From an uncultured Lachnospiraceae bacterium (GTDB taxonomy: Bacteria; Bacillota; Clostridia; Lachnospirales; Lachnospiraceae), in the NCBI GenBank assembly GCA_934339365.1, contig CAKRHW010000002.1, positions 248,001 through 312,000 on the forward strand: DNA of 64,000 bases, in the 5' to 3' direction. A program made the translations under genes and the position numbers. How positions within the stretch are numbered: position 1 is the first letter of the stretch; each line of letters opens with the position of its first letter. Below are positions 45,901 through 53,160 of the stretch, one piece after another. Under the pieces are notes generated by a model, which saw nothing but the letters and a program-made list of their open reading frames with translations, did not search any database and was not told the origin of the DNA.

Positions 45901-46492
45901 GTTCGCTTAAAATATCTTCTACACGAACTAAATTCTGATTCTCATCATCTAATTTCTTTAAAGCCTCTTTCTTTCTTCTTTTAAACTTCACAATTCCGGC
46001 TGCTTCATCAAAAAGTTCTCTTCGTTCCTCTGGTTTACCACTTAAAATTTTATCAATCTGACCTTGTCCAATTAAAGAATATCCATCTTTTCCTATTCCT
46101 GTATCATAAAATAATTCATTAATATCTTTTAACCGGCAGGCAGAACCATTAATCATATATTCACTTTCACCAGACCGGAACAACCTTCTTGACACTGTCA
46201 CTTCTTCAAAATCTACCGGCAGAACATGATCCGAATTATCTAGTGTAATTGCAACAAACGCAAATCCAAGTGGTTTTCTGTTTTCTGTTCCCGCAAAAAT
46301 AACATCTTCCATTTTTGCGCCACGTAACTGTTTGATTTTTTGTTCTCCAAGAACCCAGCGGACTGCATCGGATACATTACTTTTCCCGGAACCATTCGGA
46401 CCGACAATTCCTGTAATACCATTATGAAATTCGAATCTCAGTTTATTGGCAAAAGACTTAAATCCCTGTATTTCCAGACATTTTAAATACAT
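42917..46492 (-). CDS. smc: Chromosome segregation ATPase SMC
   Basis: SMC is the condensin ATPase that organises and separates chromosomes. The 1191-residue protein has Walker A GPNGSGKSN at 31-39, the two long coiled coils, a hinge at about 510-650 (GVVADIIKVDKKYEVAIETALGG), and the C-terminal ABC signature MSGGEKALTA and Walker B FCLLDEIEAALDD. Length and layout are normal. The start has GAGGT 5 bases upstream. Confidence 0.97.
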   Translation of the reverse strand: MYLKCLEIQGFKSFANKLRFEFHNGITGIVGPNGSGKSNVSDAVRWVLGEQKIKQLRGAKMEDVIFAGTENRKPLGFAFVAITLDNSDHVLPVDFEEVTVSRRLFRSGESEYMINGSACRLKDINELFYDTGIGKDGYSLIGQGQIDKILSGKPEERRELFDEAAGIVKFKRRKKEALKKLDDENQNLVRVEDILSELEKQVGPLEKQSEKAKEYLKLRDELKSADVNLFLVQMDNIRSKLKETEERIQIVTADLTDTTKEFENTKTEYEKLDAFIESLNTEIEDTKNEISQIHLDEQRLTAQIQVLEEQVNSAKSNDEYLNNRLDDVEKEIQKHKQQLENLKSEKSALEESIQKTTHLQGDADSKLAQINDEIHQLTEQVENYKAEMIALLNEKALVQSKMERYDTMIEQIHLRKDNLEHQIKKYHDDKEEQNKIINDLEKEQEQIQKELSVSLENQNKITLQITNLNKETVTVTQQLQESQIAYHKNHSRLESLSNLTERYEGYGNSIRKIMELKDSKKGIVGVVADIIKVDKKYEVAIETALGGSIQNIVTDTETTAKELIEFLKKNKFGRATFLPLSSMSQKTGFTNEAVLKENGVIGLACDLVRIKEEYSGIAKYLLGRTVVVDKIDQAIVLARKYRYTLRMVTLEGEQLNPGGSMSGGTFRNNSNLLGRRREIEDLEKNLENIVKQRDSYTRQVRINKTQIQTLTEELEKIKDVLQQQYLLQNTVRMNLKQAGSRKEELEKNFNNFQFETNQIKQQMNHLSENQKELDLNLQSKENRNLELETLIRKVSAQIESMQQDLEEKSKMSEEKRLSISNWKNKHNFTIENIQRIQVELEHLIEEKDGILESKKESSDTIDSRQQAIANIKKQILVTKNQERQVQQKLDSMNTKREEQVQEHKEFFGKRETISEKISQLDRESFRLNSTKEKLEEAKENHVNYMWNEYELTYSTAKELETKDALSLSDRKKLVSGLKSKIRTLGDVNVNAIEEYKSVGERYEFLKNQHNDLTEAKNNLLNIVDELDRGMRKQFNEKFSEIQMEFDKVFKELFGGGKGEIELEENSDVLEAGIRIISQPPGKKLQNMMQMSGGEKALTAISLLFAIQNLKPSPFCLLDEIEAALDDSNVVRFAEYLHKLTENTQFIVITHRRGTMNAADRLYGITMQEKGISTLVSVNLIEEQLEKEDKAE

Positions 46493-46500
46493 GCTCTACC

Positions 46501-47193
46501 TCATTCTTTTTTCATTTTTTTAACTGCTTCATAAGCTGCCTGTTGCTGGGCATCCTTTTTAGTATGAGAAATCCCATGTCCAACAACTTTTTCTCCAACC
46601 ATAGCCACAACTTCAAACATCTTATTATGATCTGGTCCTTCTTCTTTTACTAACTCGTAATGTAACTGTTCTTCCGGATAATATTTTTGCACAATCTCCT
46701 GTAAATTAGTTTTACAGTCACTAAACAATTTTTTATGTTCAATATCATTTAAAACAAACCGAATTACAAATTCATTTGCCTTATCAAATCCACCATCTAA
46801 ATAAATCGCACCGATTAAGGATTCAAATGCATCAGAGGTAACAGATGGTCTTTGTCTTCCACCTGTTAATTCCTCACCTTTTCCTAACAAAATAAAAGAA
46901 CCTAATTCTATCTCTTTTGCACACATCGCTAAGGCCTGCTCACATACAAGGCTTGCTCTTAATTTTGTCAATTTTCCTTCCGGCATATCTTTATAATGAT
47001 GGAATAAAAATGTACTACTTGTTAATTCTAAAACAGCATCTCCAAGAAATTCTATTCTTTCATTATCTTTTATCACATTTCCCTTATTCTTACTCTCATT
47101 TGCATATGAACTATGAGTCAATGCCACTGTCAGAAAATGTTTATTTTTAAAAGTATAACCTATAATTTGTTCTAGTTCTGTTTGATCTCGCAT
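46501..47193 (-). CDS. rnc: Ribonuclease III
   Basis: RNase III cuts double-stranded RNA in rRNA and mRNA processing. The 230-residue protein has the signature NERIEFLGDAVLEL, a second acidic site in SDAFESLIGAIYLDGG, and a C-terminal dsRNA-binding domain (TNLQEIVQKYYPEEQ, ending in KKDAQQQAAYEAVKKM). Its first 22 bases overlap the end of plsX; AGGAG precedes the ATG by 6 bases. Confidence 0.97.
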   Translation of the reverse strand: MRDQTELEQIIGYTFKNKHFLTVALTHSSYANESKNKGNVIKDNERIEFLGDAVLELTSSTFLFHHYKDMPEGKLTKLRASLVCEQALAMCAKEIELGSFILLGKGEELTGGRQRPSVTSDAFESLIGAIYLDGGFDKANEFVIRFVLNDIEHKKLFSDCKTNLQEIVQKYYPEEQLHYELVKEEGPDHNKMFEVVAMVGEKVVGHGISHTKKDAQQQAAYEAVKKMKKE

Positions 47194-48188
47194 AATCCGC
47201 TCCTAATCTTTTCATTAATCTTTTCCTCTTTAAAGGTCACACATTGCAAAATTGCTGTTTTTATATCAGCTGCTTTTGAATTTCCATGTGTTTTTACAAC
47301 CAGACCATTCAGTCCTAAAAGAGGAGCTCCACCATACTTTCCGGCATCAAATGCCTTTAAAGTCTCTTTTAAAGCTGGTTTGATTAATAATGCACCTATT
47401 TTAGTTCTAATCGAACTCATAAGACCTTTTTTCACCTGGCCTAATAATGTAGAACCTACCCCTTCATATAATTTCAAAATAACATTTCCCACAAAAGCTT
47501 CTGCTACAATCACATCTGCATATCCTGCCGGGATTTCTCTTGCTTCTATACTTCCTATAAAATTAATATCCTTGCATTCTTTTAACAGAGGCATTGTTTC
47601 CTTTACCAATGCATTTCCTTTTTCCTCTTCCAAGCCAATATTTACAAGAGCAACTGTTGGATTCTTACGTCCAATTACATGCTCCATATAAATGGAACCC
47701 ATTCTTGCAAATTGTACTAATTGAGATGGTCGTGCATCAACATTCGCTCCACAATCTACTAATAAAGAGCCATCCTTTGTCGTTGGAATTACTGAAGCAA
47801 GTGGCGAACGCTCTACTCCTTTAATTCTTCCAACAATAATCTGTCCGCCTGCTAATAAAGCTCCAGAACTTCCTGCGGAAACCATAGCATCTGCATCCCC
47901 TTTTTTTACCGCATACATACATCCCACCATAGAAGAATCTTTCTTATTTTTAATCGCATTTACCGGAGGTTCCCCAGTCTCAATTACCTGAGGCATATGA
48001 ACAATCTTAATTCTCTCCTGATCATATGAATAATTTGCTAATTCTTTTTTTATCTGCTCTTCTATTCCAAACAACTGAATCTGAATATGCTCTTGTTCCT
48101 TTAAAGCTTCAACTGCTCCCTTTACCACTTCTTTGGGTGCATAATCCCCACCCATCGCATCTACAGCAATTCTTGTTATTTCCTGCAT
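47172..48188 (-). CDS. plsX: Phosphate acyltransferase PlsX
   Basis: PlsX makes acyl-phosphate from acyl-ACP for PlsY. The 338-residue protein has the family start IAVDAMGGDYAPKEVV, the VSAGSSGALLAGG and VDCGAN segments and the C-terminal GAPLLGLNG region. The start at 48188 has GGAGG 5 bases upstream. The gene overlaps rnc by 22 bases, leaving no room for acpP, which commonly lies between plsX and rnc in Bacillota. Confidence 0.95.
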   Translation of the reverse strand: MQEITRIAVDAMGGDYAPKEVVKGAVEALKEQEHIQIQLFGIEEQIKKELANYSYDQERIKIVHMPQVIETGEPPVNAIKNKKDSSMVGCMYAVKKGDADAMVSAGSSGALLAGGQIIVGRIKGVERSPLASVIPTTKDGSLLVDCGANVDARPSQLVQFARMGSIYMEHVIGRKNPTVALVNIGLEEEKGNALVKETMPLLKECKDINFIGSIEAREIPAGYADVIVAEAFVGNVILKLYEGVGSTLLGQVKKGLMSSIRTKIGALLIKPALKETLKAFDAGKYGGAPLLGLNGLVVKTHGNSKAADIKTAILQCVTFKEEKINEKIRSGLCEIKQN

Positions 48189-48262
48189 CTTATCCTCCTT
48201 TTGCATCCTCTAAAATAAGTCTATTACTAATAAATATACTAAATTTTTTATTATAAATCAAC

Positions 48263-48300
48263 AAAAAAAAAGACTTTTGGAAAAACCAAAAGCCTTTTTT
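48263..48300 (-). terminator. Terminator after rpmF
   Basis: On the minus strand GGCTTTTGG pairs with CCAAAAGTC (one G-U pair) around a T5 loop, with A and T runs on both sides. It follows the rpmF stop codon and could also act on the other strand. It would lower but need not stop transcription into plsX. Confidence 0.75.
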
Positions 48301-48306
48301 TATATA

Positions 48307-48486
48307 TTAGTCTACACTGATAATCTCTTTTTTATTGTAAGAGCCACAAGCCTTACATACTCTGTGTGGCATCATTAAAGCACCGCACTTGCTGCACTTT
48401 ACTAATGCTGGAGCACTCATCTTCCAGTTAGCTCTACGCTTATCTCTTCTAGCCTTTGAAGATTTATTCTTTGGACAAATAGACAT
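48307..48486 (-). CDS. rpmF: 50S ribosomal protein L32
   Basis: L32 is a small zinc-ribbon ribosomal protein. The 59-residue frame begins MSICPKNKSSKARRDKRRANW, and two Cys pairs (CSKC and CKAC) give the zinc-ribbon form. It sits 4 bases after yceD and ahead of plsX, the standard yceD-rpmF-plsX order. The ATG at 48486 has GGAGG ahead of it. Confidence 0.95.
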   Translation of the reverse strand: MSICPKNKSSKARRDKRRANWKMSAPALVKCSKCGALMMPHRVCKACGSYNKKEIISVD

Positions 48487-48490
48487 GGTA

Positions 48491-49018
48491 TTACACCTCC
48501 TTAAACTGATTAAATACTTCTAGAACTTTCGCCATCCTAGGGTCTAATTCTTTCGTGTTGCAATCACATGATTCCTTATTGAGATTGGCACCACATCTAT
48601 TACAAATTCCTTTGCAGTCTTCTTTGCAAAGAACCTTCATAGGCAAATTAACCAATATCTCATTATAAACGAATTCTTCTGTGTCGAACATACTGTCTTC
48701 AGAAACATACTTTGACATCTCATCCATTGTATCCCGATCTGCCTGACCGCTCATGTCAATCTCCTTGCAAACATCAATCGAAAAATCAACCAAGACCGGT
48801 TCTAAACAACGATCACATGGAATGGATAATGTTGCCTTAATTATTCCAGTTAAAAGTGCTTTTCGCTTTCCGGAATTCACGAAGGTCAAATCAGCTTCCT
48901 TAGGGCCTACATACTTATACGTAGCACTTGCTGTATGAAATGAGTCTGCCTCAATCTCAGCGGATGCTGTTAACGTCTTATCTTTTACAGACATTACTTC
49001 TGATAAGTCAATGAACAT
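48491..49018 (-). CDS. YceD/DUF177 family protein
   Basis: This 175-residue protein matches the DUF177 family found next to rpmF. It has the CDRCLEPV segment and a C-terminal Cys cluster (CKEDCKGICNRCGANL followed by CDC) that may bind zinc. In E. coli and plants members affect 23S rRNA maturation. The start at 49018 has GAGGAG 6 bases upstream; the frame opens earlier at 49045 without a signal. It is the first gene after a consensus promoter. Confidence 0.9.
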   Translation of the reverse strand: MFIDLSEVMSVKDKTLTASAEIEADSFHTASATYKYVGPKEADLTFVNSGKRKALLTGIIKATLSIPCDRCLEPVLVDFSIDVCKEIDMSGQADRDTMDEMSKYVSEDSMFDTEEFVYNEILVNLPMKVLCKEDCKGICNRCGANLNKESCDCNTKELDPRMAKVLEVFNQFKEV

Positions 49019-49050
49019 AAATATCTCCTCTTCTAAAGACATCATTAAAT

Positions 49051-49079
49051 ATTATAGCGGTTGATATTATATTTGTCAA
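49051..49079 (-). promoter_or_regulatory. Consensus sigma-A promoter for yceD-rpmF-plsX operon
   Basis: On the minus strand a perfect TTGACA (49074-49079), a 17-base spacer and a perfect TATAAT (49051-49056) lie 33 bases before the yceD start. This is the strongest promoter match in the window and probably drives yceD through ilvA, with partial termination after rpmF. Confidence 0.9.
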
Positions 49080-49146
49080 TATAAAATTTGTCCCGCAGTC
49101 TTTTATTTTCTTAAAATATGGTATCATATTTCATTTCTTAATGTGA

Positions 49147-50343
49147 CTATTTAATCAATGCTAATGTTTCTCTTGCAATTGCAAGTTCTTCATTTGTAGG
49201 AATTGAACATACTTTTACCTTTGAATCTGGAGTAGAAATCACTGCATATTGTGGTGCTTCTGCCTTGTTAGCTTCCGGATCAATTGTAACTCCAAGATAT
49301 CCAAGATATTCACAAATTCTTGCTCTCTGAGCTCCATCATTTTCTCCTACACCGGCTGTAAATGTAATGGCATCTACACCATTCATTGCTGCTGTATATG
49401 CTCCAATATATTTTGCAACGCGGTACTGATATACTCTGTTTGCTGCTGTTGCTCTTGGATGACCTGCATATTCTGCTTTATCAATATCGCGGAAATCACT
49501 TGACAGTCCTGAAATACCAAGTACTCCGGATTCTTTATTAAGCATTGTTATAATTTCATCTACTGTTTTTCCTTCTTTATGAGAAATGTATTGAACAACT
49601 GCAGGATCAATATCACCACTTCGTGTTCCCATAACCAGTCCCTCTAATGGTGTAAGTCCCATAGAAGAATCTACACACTTTCCTCCAATCGATGCAGAAA
49701 CAGAAGCTCCATTTCCAAGATGACATACAATAACTTTTGCTTTTTGTGGATCTAATCCTAAAAATTTAATTGTTTCACCTGATACATATTTATGACTTGT
49801 TCCATGGAATCCATATCTACGGATACTGTAATCTTCATAGTAACGATATGGAATTGCATATAAATATGCTTTTTCTGGCATTCCCATTCCAAAAGCGGTA
49901 TCAAATACTGCAATCTGTGGAGTTCCAGGCATAGCAGCTTCACATGCTTCAATTCCCATTAAGTTAACCGGATTATGGAGTGGTCCTAAATCAAAACATT
50001 CCTTGATTACAGCCTTAACATCATCATTAATAATAATAGAATCACTGTATTTTGTACCACCATGTAAGACTCTGTGTCCAACTGCTGAAATCTCGTTTGT
50101 ATCCTTAATTACACCATGCTCTTCATCTCCTAATGCTCTAAGCATAAGTCTGATTGCTTCATGATGATTCTTCATTGGTTCTTCAACAATATATTTCTCT
50201 TTTCCTGTTGGTTTGTGAATCAGCTGTGATCCTTCAATACCAATTCTTTCGCACATACCTTTTGCTAATACACTCTCGTCATCCATATCGATTAACTGAT
50301 ATTTTAACGACGAACTTCCGCAGTTAATTACTAAAATCTTCAT
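49147..50343 (-). CDS. ackA: Acetate kinase
   Basis: AckA converts acetyl phosphate and ADP to acetate and ATP in fermentation. The 398-residue protein has the N-terminal LVINCGSSSLKYQL, the active-site GFHGTSHKYVS, GNGASVSA and DSSMGLTPLEG motifs, and the C-terminal FTAGVGEN. It lies 51 bases after pta and is the last gene of the pair. Confidence 0.97.
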   Translation of the reverse strand: MKILVINCGSSSLKYQLIDMDDESVLAKGMCERIGIEGSQLIHKPTGKEKYIVEEPMKNHHEAIRLMLRALGDEEHGVIKDTNEISAVGHRVLHGGTKYSDSIIINDDVKAVIKECFDLGPLHNPVNLMGIEACEAAMPGTPQIAVFDTAFGMGMPEKAYLYAIPYRYYEDYSIRRYGFHGTSHKYVSGETIKFLGLDPQKAKVIVCHLGNGASVSASIGGKCVDSSMGLTPLEGLVMGTRSGDIDPAVVQYISHKEGKTVDEIITMLNKESGVLGISGLSSDFRDIDKAEYAGHPRATAANRVYQYRVAKYIGAYTAAMNGVDAITFTAGVGENDGAQRARICEYLGYLGVTIDPEANKAEAPQYAVISTPDSKVKVCSIPTNEELAIARETLALIK

Positions 50344-50394
50344 AACTGTTGTCTCCTTCTTTTTATTATATTTTAATGATGCAGTGTCTATCTT

Positions 50395-51390
50395 CTATAA
50401 ATGCTGTGCCTGTACAGCTGTAATTGCTACAACACCTACGATATCATCTGCTGAACATCCTCTTGAAAGATCATTGACCGGAGCTGCAATTCCCTGGCAA
50501 AGTGGTCCATATGCTTCAGCCTTTGCTAATCTTTGTACTAATTTGTATCCAATATTTCCAGCATCTAAATCTGGGAAAATCAAAACATTTGCATGTCCTG
50601 CAACCGGACTTCCCGGAGCTTTGAACTCTCCAACAGAAGGAATAATTGCAGCATCTGACTGCAATTCTCCATCTAACATCAATGATGGTTCCCATTCATG
50701 TGCAATCTTTGTTGCCTCTACAACTTTGTCAATATCTGCATGCTTTGCACTTCCTTTTGTAGAATGAGAAAGCATTGCCACCTTTGGCTCTTTTCCAACT
50801 AATAATCTGAAACTGTCTGCTGAAGAAAGAGCAATTGCTGCAAGTTCTTCTGGATTTGGATTCTGATTTAATCCACAATCTCCAAATACAAATGTTCCAT
50901 TTTCTCCATATTCACAATTTGGAACATCCATAACAAAAAATGCAGAAACAAGCTTTGTGCCAGGGGCTGTCTTGATAATCTGCAAAGATGGTTTTAATGT
51001 ATTCGCTGTTGAATGACAAGCTCCTGAAACAACTCCATCTGCATCTCCTAATTTTACCATCATACATGCAAAATACATGTATTCATTCAGTAATAATTCC
51101 TTTGCCTTCTCTTCTGTCATTCCTTTTGCCTTACGCAGCTCTACTAATTTTTCAATATATGTTGCTGTTTTCTCTGATGTAGCCGGGTCAATAAAAGTGG
51201 CCTTTGAAATATCTAATCCCTTACTGTTTTCCTCTATCTCTTCTTTGTTTCCTATAATGATTAGATTTGCAATATCTTCTGCTAAAATCTTTGCAGCTGC
51301 TTCAAATGTTCTTCTGTCCATTGATTCTGGTAATACAATGGTCTTCTTATCTGCTTTTGCCTTTGCCTTAATTGCGTCAATAAATGCCAT
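50395..51390 (-). CDS. pta: Phosphate acetyltransferase
   Basis: Pta converts acetyl-CoA and phosphate to acetyl phosphate. The 331-residue protein is the short form, without the regulatory N-terminal domains of the E. coli enzyme. Motifs include LPESMDRRTFEAAAKIL, the SGACHSTANTL loop and the C-terminal INDLSRGCSADDIV-like segment (here VNDLSRGCSADDIV). A promoter is seen 65-95 bases upstream. With ackA it gives ATP and acetate. Confidence 0.97.
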   Translation of the reverse strand: MAFIDAIKAKAKADKKTIVLPESMDRRTFEAAAKILAEDIANLIIIGNKEEIEENSKGLDISKATFIDPATSEKTATYIEKLVELRKAKGMTEEKAKELLLNEYMYFACMMVKLGDADGVVSGACHSTANTLKPSLQIIKTAPGTKLVSAFFVMDVPNCEYGENGTFVFGDCGLNQNPNPEELAAIALSSADSFRLLVGKEPKVAMLSHSTKGSAKHADIDKVVEATKIAHEWEPSLMLDGELQSDAAIIPSVGEFKAPGSPVAGHANVLIFPDLDAGNIGYKLVQRLAKAEAYGPLCQGIAAPVNDLSRGCSADDIVGVVAITAVQAQHL

Positions 51391-51455
51391 AACCTTTGGC
51401 TCCTTTCCAATTTCTTCTTTCGTGTGATATGTAACTACTTACCACAATTAGTTAT

Positions 51456-51484
51456 ATTATAGAACAACATGTTTTTGTATACAA
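51456..51484 (-). promoter_or_regulatory. Sigma-A promoter for pta-ackA
   Basis: On the minus strand TTGTAT (51479-51484), a 17-base spacer and a perfect TATAAT (51456-51461) precede pta. The -35 box is imperfect. It lies in the divergent gap between pta and tmcAL. Confidence 0.7.
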
Positions 51485-51607
51485 GTCAATTTTCATTTTT
51501 TTAGCAAAAAATTGAATTTCTTCTCTTTCTCTTTTCGGGTCTGTTTTTTTTTTTAGAATCTGTTACAATAAAAAGGAATATATTATTTTTCTCCGGGAGG
51601 TTATTTT

Positions 51608-52894
51608 TTGAGTAAACATGCAAAAACAGTTGGAATTATCGCAGAATTCAATCCGTTTCATAACGGACATCAATATATCATGGAACAGGCCAGACATCGT
51701 ACCGGAGCTGAGCATGTCATAATTATTATGAGTGGAAATTATGTACAAAGAGGAACGCCTGCAATTTTAGACAAGTTTCTCCGTACCAGAATGGCACTTT
51801 TAGATGGAGCTGACTGTGTCATTGAACTTCCCCTTTGTTATGCAACAGCGAGTGCAAATCACTTTGCTATGGGTGCTGTTGCACTTTTGTCTTCCTTAAA
51901 CTGTGTAGACTATCTTTGTTTCGGCAGTGAAAGCGGAGATTTAAATTCTCTAAATCAAATAGCTGATTTTTTTACAGATGAATCAGAATCCTATCAGACA
52001 CAATTAAAACATTTTCTAAAACTTGGTCTTTCCTTTCCTGCTGCCCGTCAGAAAGCAGTGTCTTCCTGTTTTTCAGGTGAACCTGAGTTTTTTCATTTAT
52101 TAGGTAACCCAAATGATGTTTTAGCACTTGAATATCTTACTGCATTAAAAAAATTACACAGTAAGATTCAGCCCATTGCTATTCCTCGCATTGGCAGTTT
52201 GTATCATGACACACAAATCACACCAATGGCTTCTGCAACAGCAATCCGGCAATCCTTATTGCATTGTGATTCGCTCCATTCATACGAAAACCTGGCAAAT
52301 AGTATTCCATCTGCCAGCAGAGAGATTTTAAAAGACGTTCTTTTTTCAAATCAGTTTTTAACAATCGATGATTTTTCTTCTTTATTTCTTCCATTGTTAT
52401 TCAAAAAAGAAGATCTTTCAAAATACTATGATCTTTCAACTGACTTAGCACATCGTATTGAGAAACTTTCTAATAATTTTATTTCTCTTAGTCAGTTTAC
52501 TTCTATGCTAAAAAGAAAAAATTTTACGTATTCTTCCATTCAGCGTTCTCTTCTACACTGCATATTAGAATTAACGCAAAAAGAGCATGATAACTTTTTT
52601 TCAAATGGAATCAATTATTACATCCGGGTATTGGGATTTCGAAAAGAAAAATCCTTTCTGATAAAAGATTTGAAAAAAAATGCTTCACTTCCTGTCATCA
52701 CAAGACTGTCAGAATATGAAAATTTCTTTTCTCCAAATCACTTACAGCAGCCTGATGCCACAAGTTATAATTCTCTTGGATTTCAGATGCTTCAAAAAGA
52801 GCGCTATGCAGACAAGTTATACCGCAATGTTTTAATGTTAAAAAAACAAGCCTACGTAAAAACCGATTCGGAACAGGGTGTAATAATTCTTTAA
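51608..52894 (+). CDS. tmcAL: tRNA(Met) cytidine acetate ligase TmcAL
   Basis: TmcAL (YlbM) activates acetate with ATP and attaches it to the wobble C34 of elongator tRNA-Met as ac4C. The 428-residue protein has the nucleotidyltransferase HxGH-type motif FNPFHNGH at 14-21, then GNYVQRGTPAILDKFLRT and the GSESGDL segment. It starts with a TTG at 51608, with GGGAGG 7 bases upstream. A possible -10 box (TACAAT at 51564-51569) has no clear -35. It is divergent from pta-ackA, the genes that supply and use acetate, which is a sensible neighbour for an acetate-using ligase. Confidence 0.93.
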   Translation: MSKHAKTVGIIAEFNPFHNGHQYIMEQARHRTGAEHVIIIMSGNYVQRGTPAILDKFLRTRMALLDGADCVIELPLCYATASANHFAMGAVALLSSLNCVDYLCFGSESGDLNSLNQIADFFTDESESYQTQLKHFLKLGLSFPAARQKAVSSCFSGEPEFFHLLGNPNDVLALEYLTALKKLHSKIQPIAIPRIGSLYHDTQITPMASATAIRQSLLHCDSLHSYENLANSIPSASREILKDVLFSNQFLTIDDFSSLFLPLLFKKEDLSKYYDLSTDLAHRIEKLSNNFISLSQFTSMLKRKNFTYSSIQRSLLHCILELTQKEHDNFFSNGINYYIRVLGFRKEKSFLIKDLKKNASLPVITRLSEYENFFSPNHLQQPDATSYNSLGFQMLQKERYADKLYRNVLMLKKQAYVKTDSEQGVIIL

Positions 52895-53000
52895 TTTTAA
52901 TAGAACTCCCCCTTTTTGCATATAATAGAAAGGTAGAATGCAGAAATACAACTTCTTCTGTATTCTCATATTCCTATTATTATGCAACAAGGAGGAGTTT

Positions 53001-53150
53001 ATGTTTTTTTATATCATCATTATTTTTTTCTTTATGATCAGCCTTCTTATGATTTTTCTTGCAATTGCAAATACGCGATTTCAAAAAGATCTCGAAGACT
53101 CAGAACAAGAACAGTTTCTATCTGATTATCTGCTATCTCATCAGAAATAA
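53001..53150 (+). CDS. Small single-span membrane protein (49 residues)
   Basis: This short frame opens MFFYIIIIFFFMISLLMIFLA, one membrane helix, followed by a polar tail with DLEDSEQEQF. A strong GGAGG site 5 bases before the ATG, and a TATAAT sequence at 52921-52926 upstream, support real expression. I do not recognise a family. It stands alone after tmcAL and converges with the gene at 53161. Confidence 0.65.
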   Translation: MFFYIIIIFFFMISLLMIFLAIANTRFQKDLEDSEQEQFLSDYLLSHQK

Positions 53151-53160
53151 ACAGACTTTC

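Noticed and set aside
47182..47691. Plus-strand open frame of 169 codons
   Set aside because: It is antisense to plsX and codes no recognisable protein; the plsX frame is conserved.
49090..49130. AT-rich palindrome after ackA as a terminator
   Set aside because: The stem is short and AT-only and lacks a T run in the right place.
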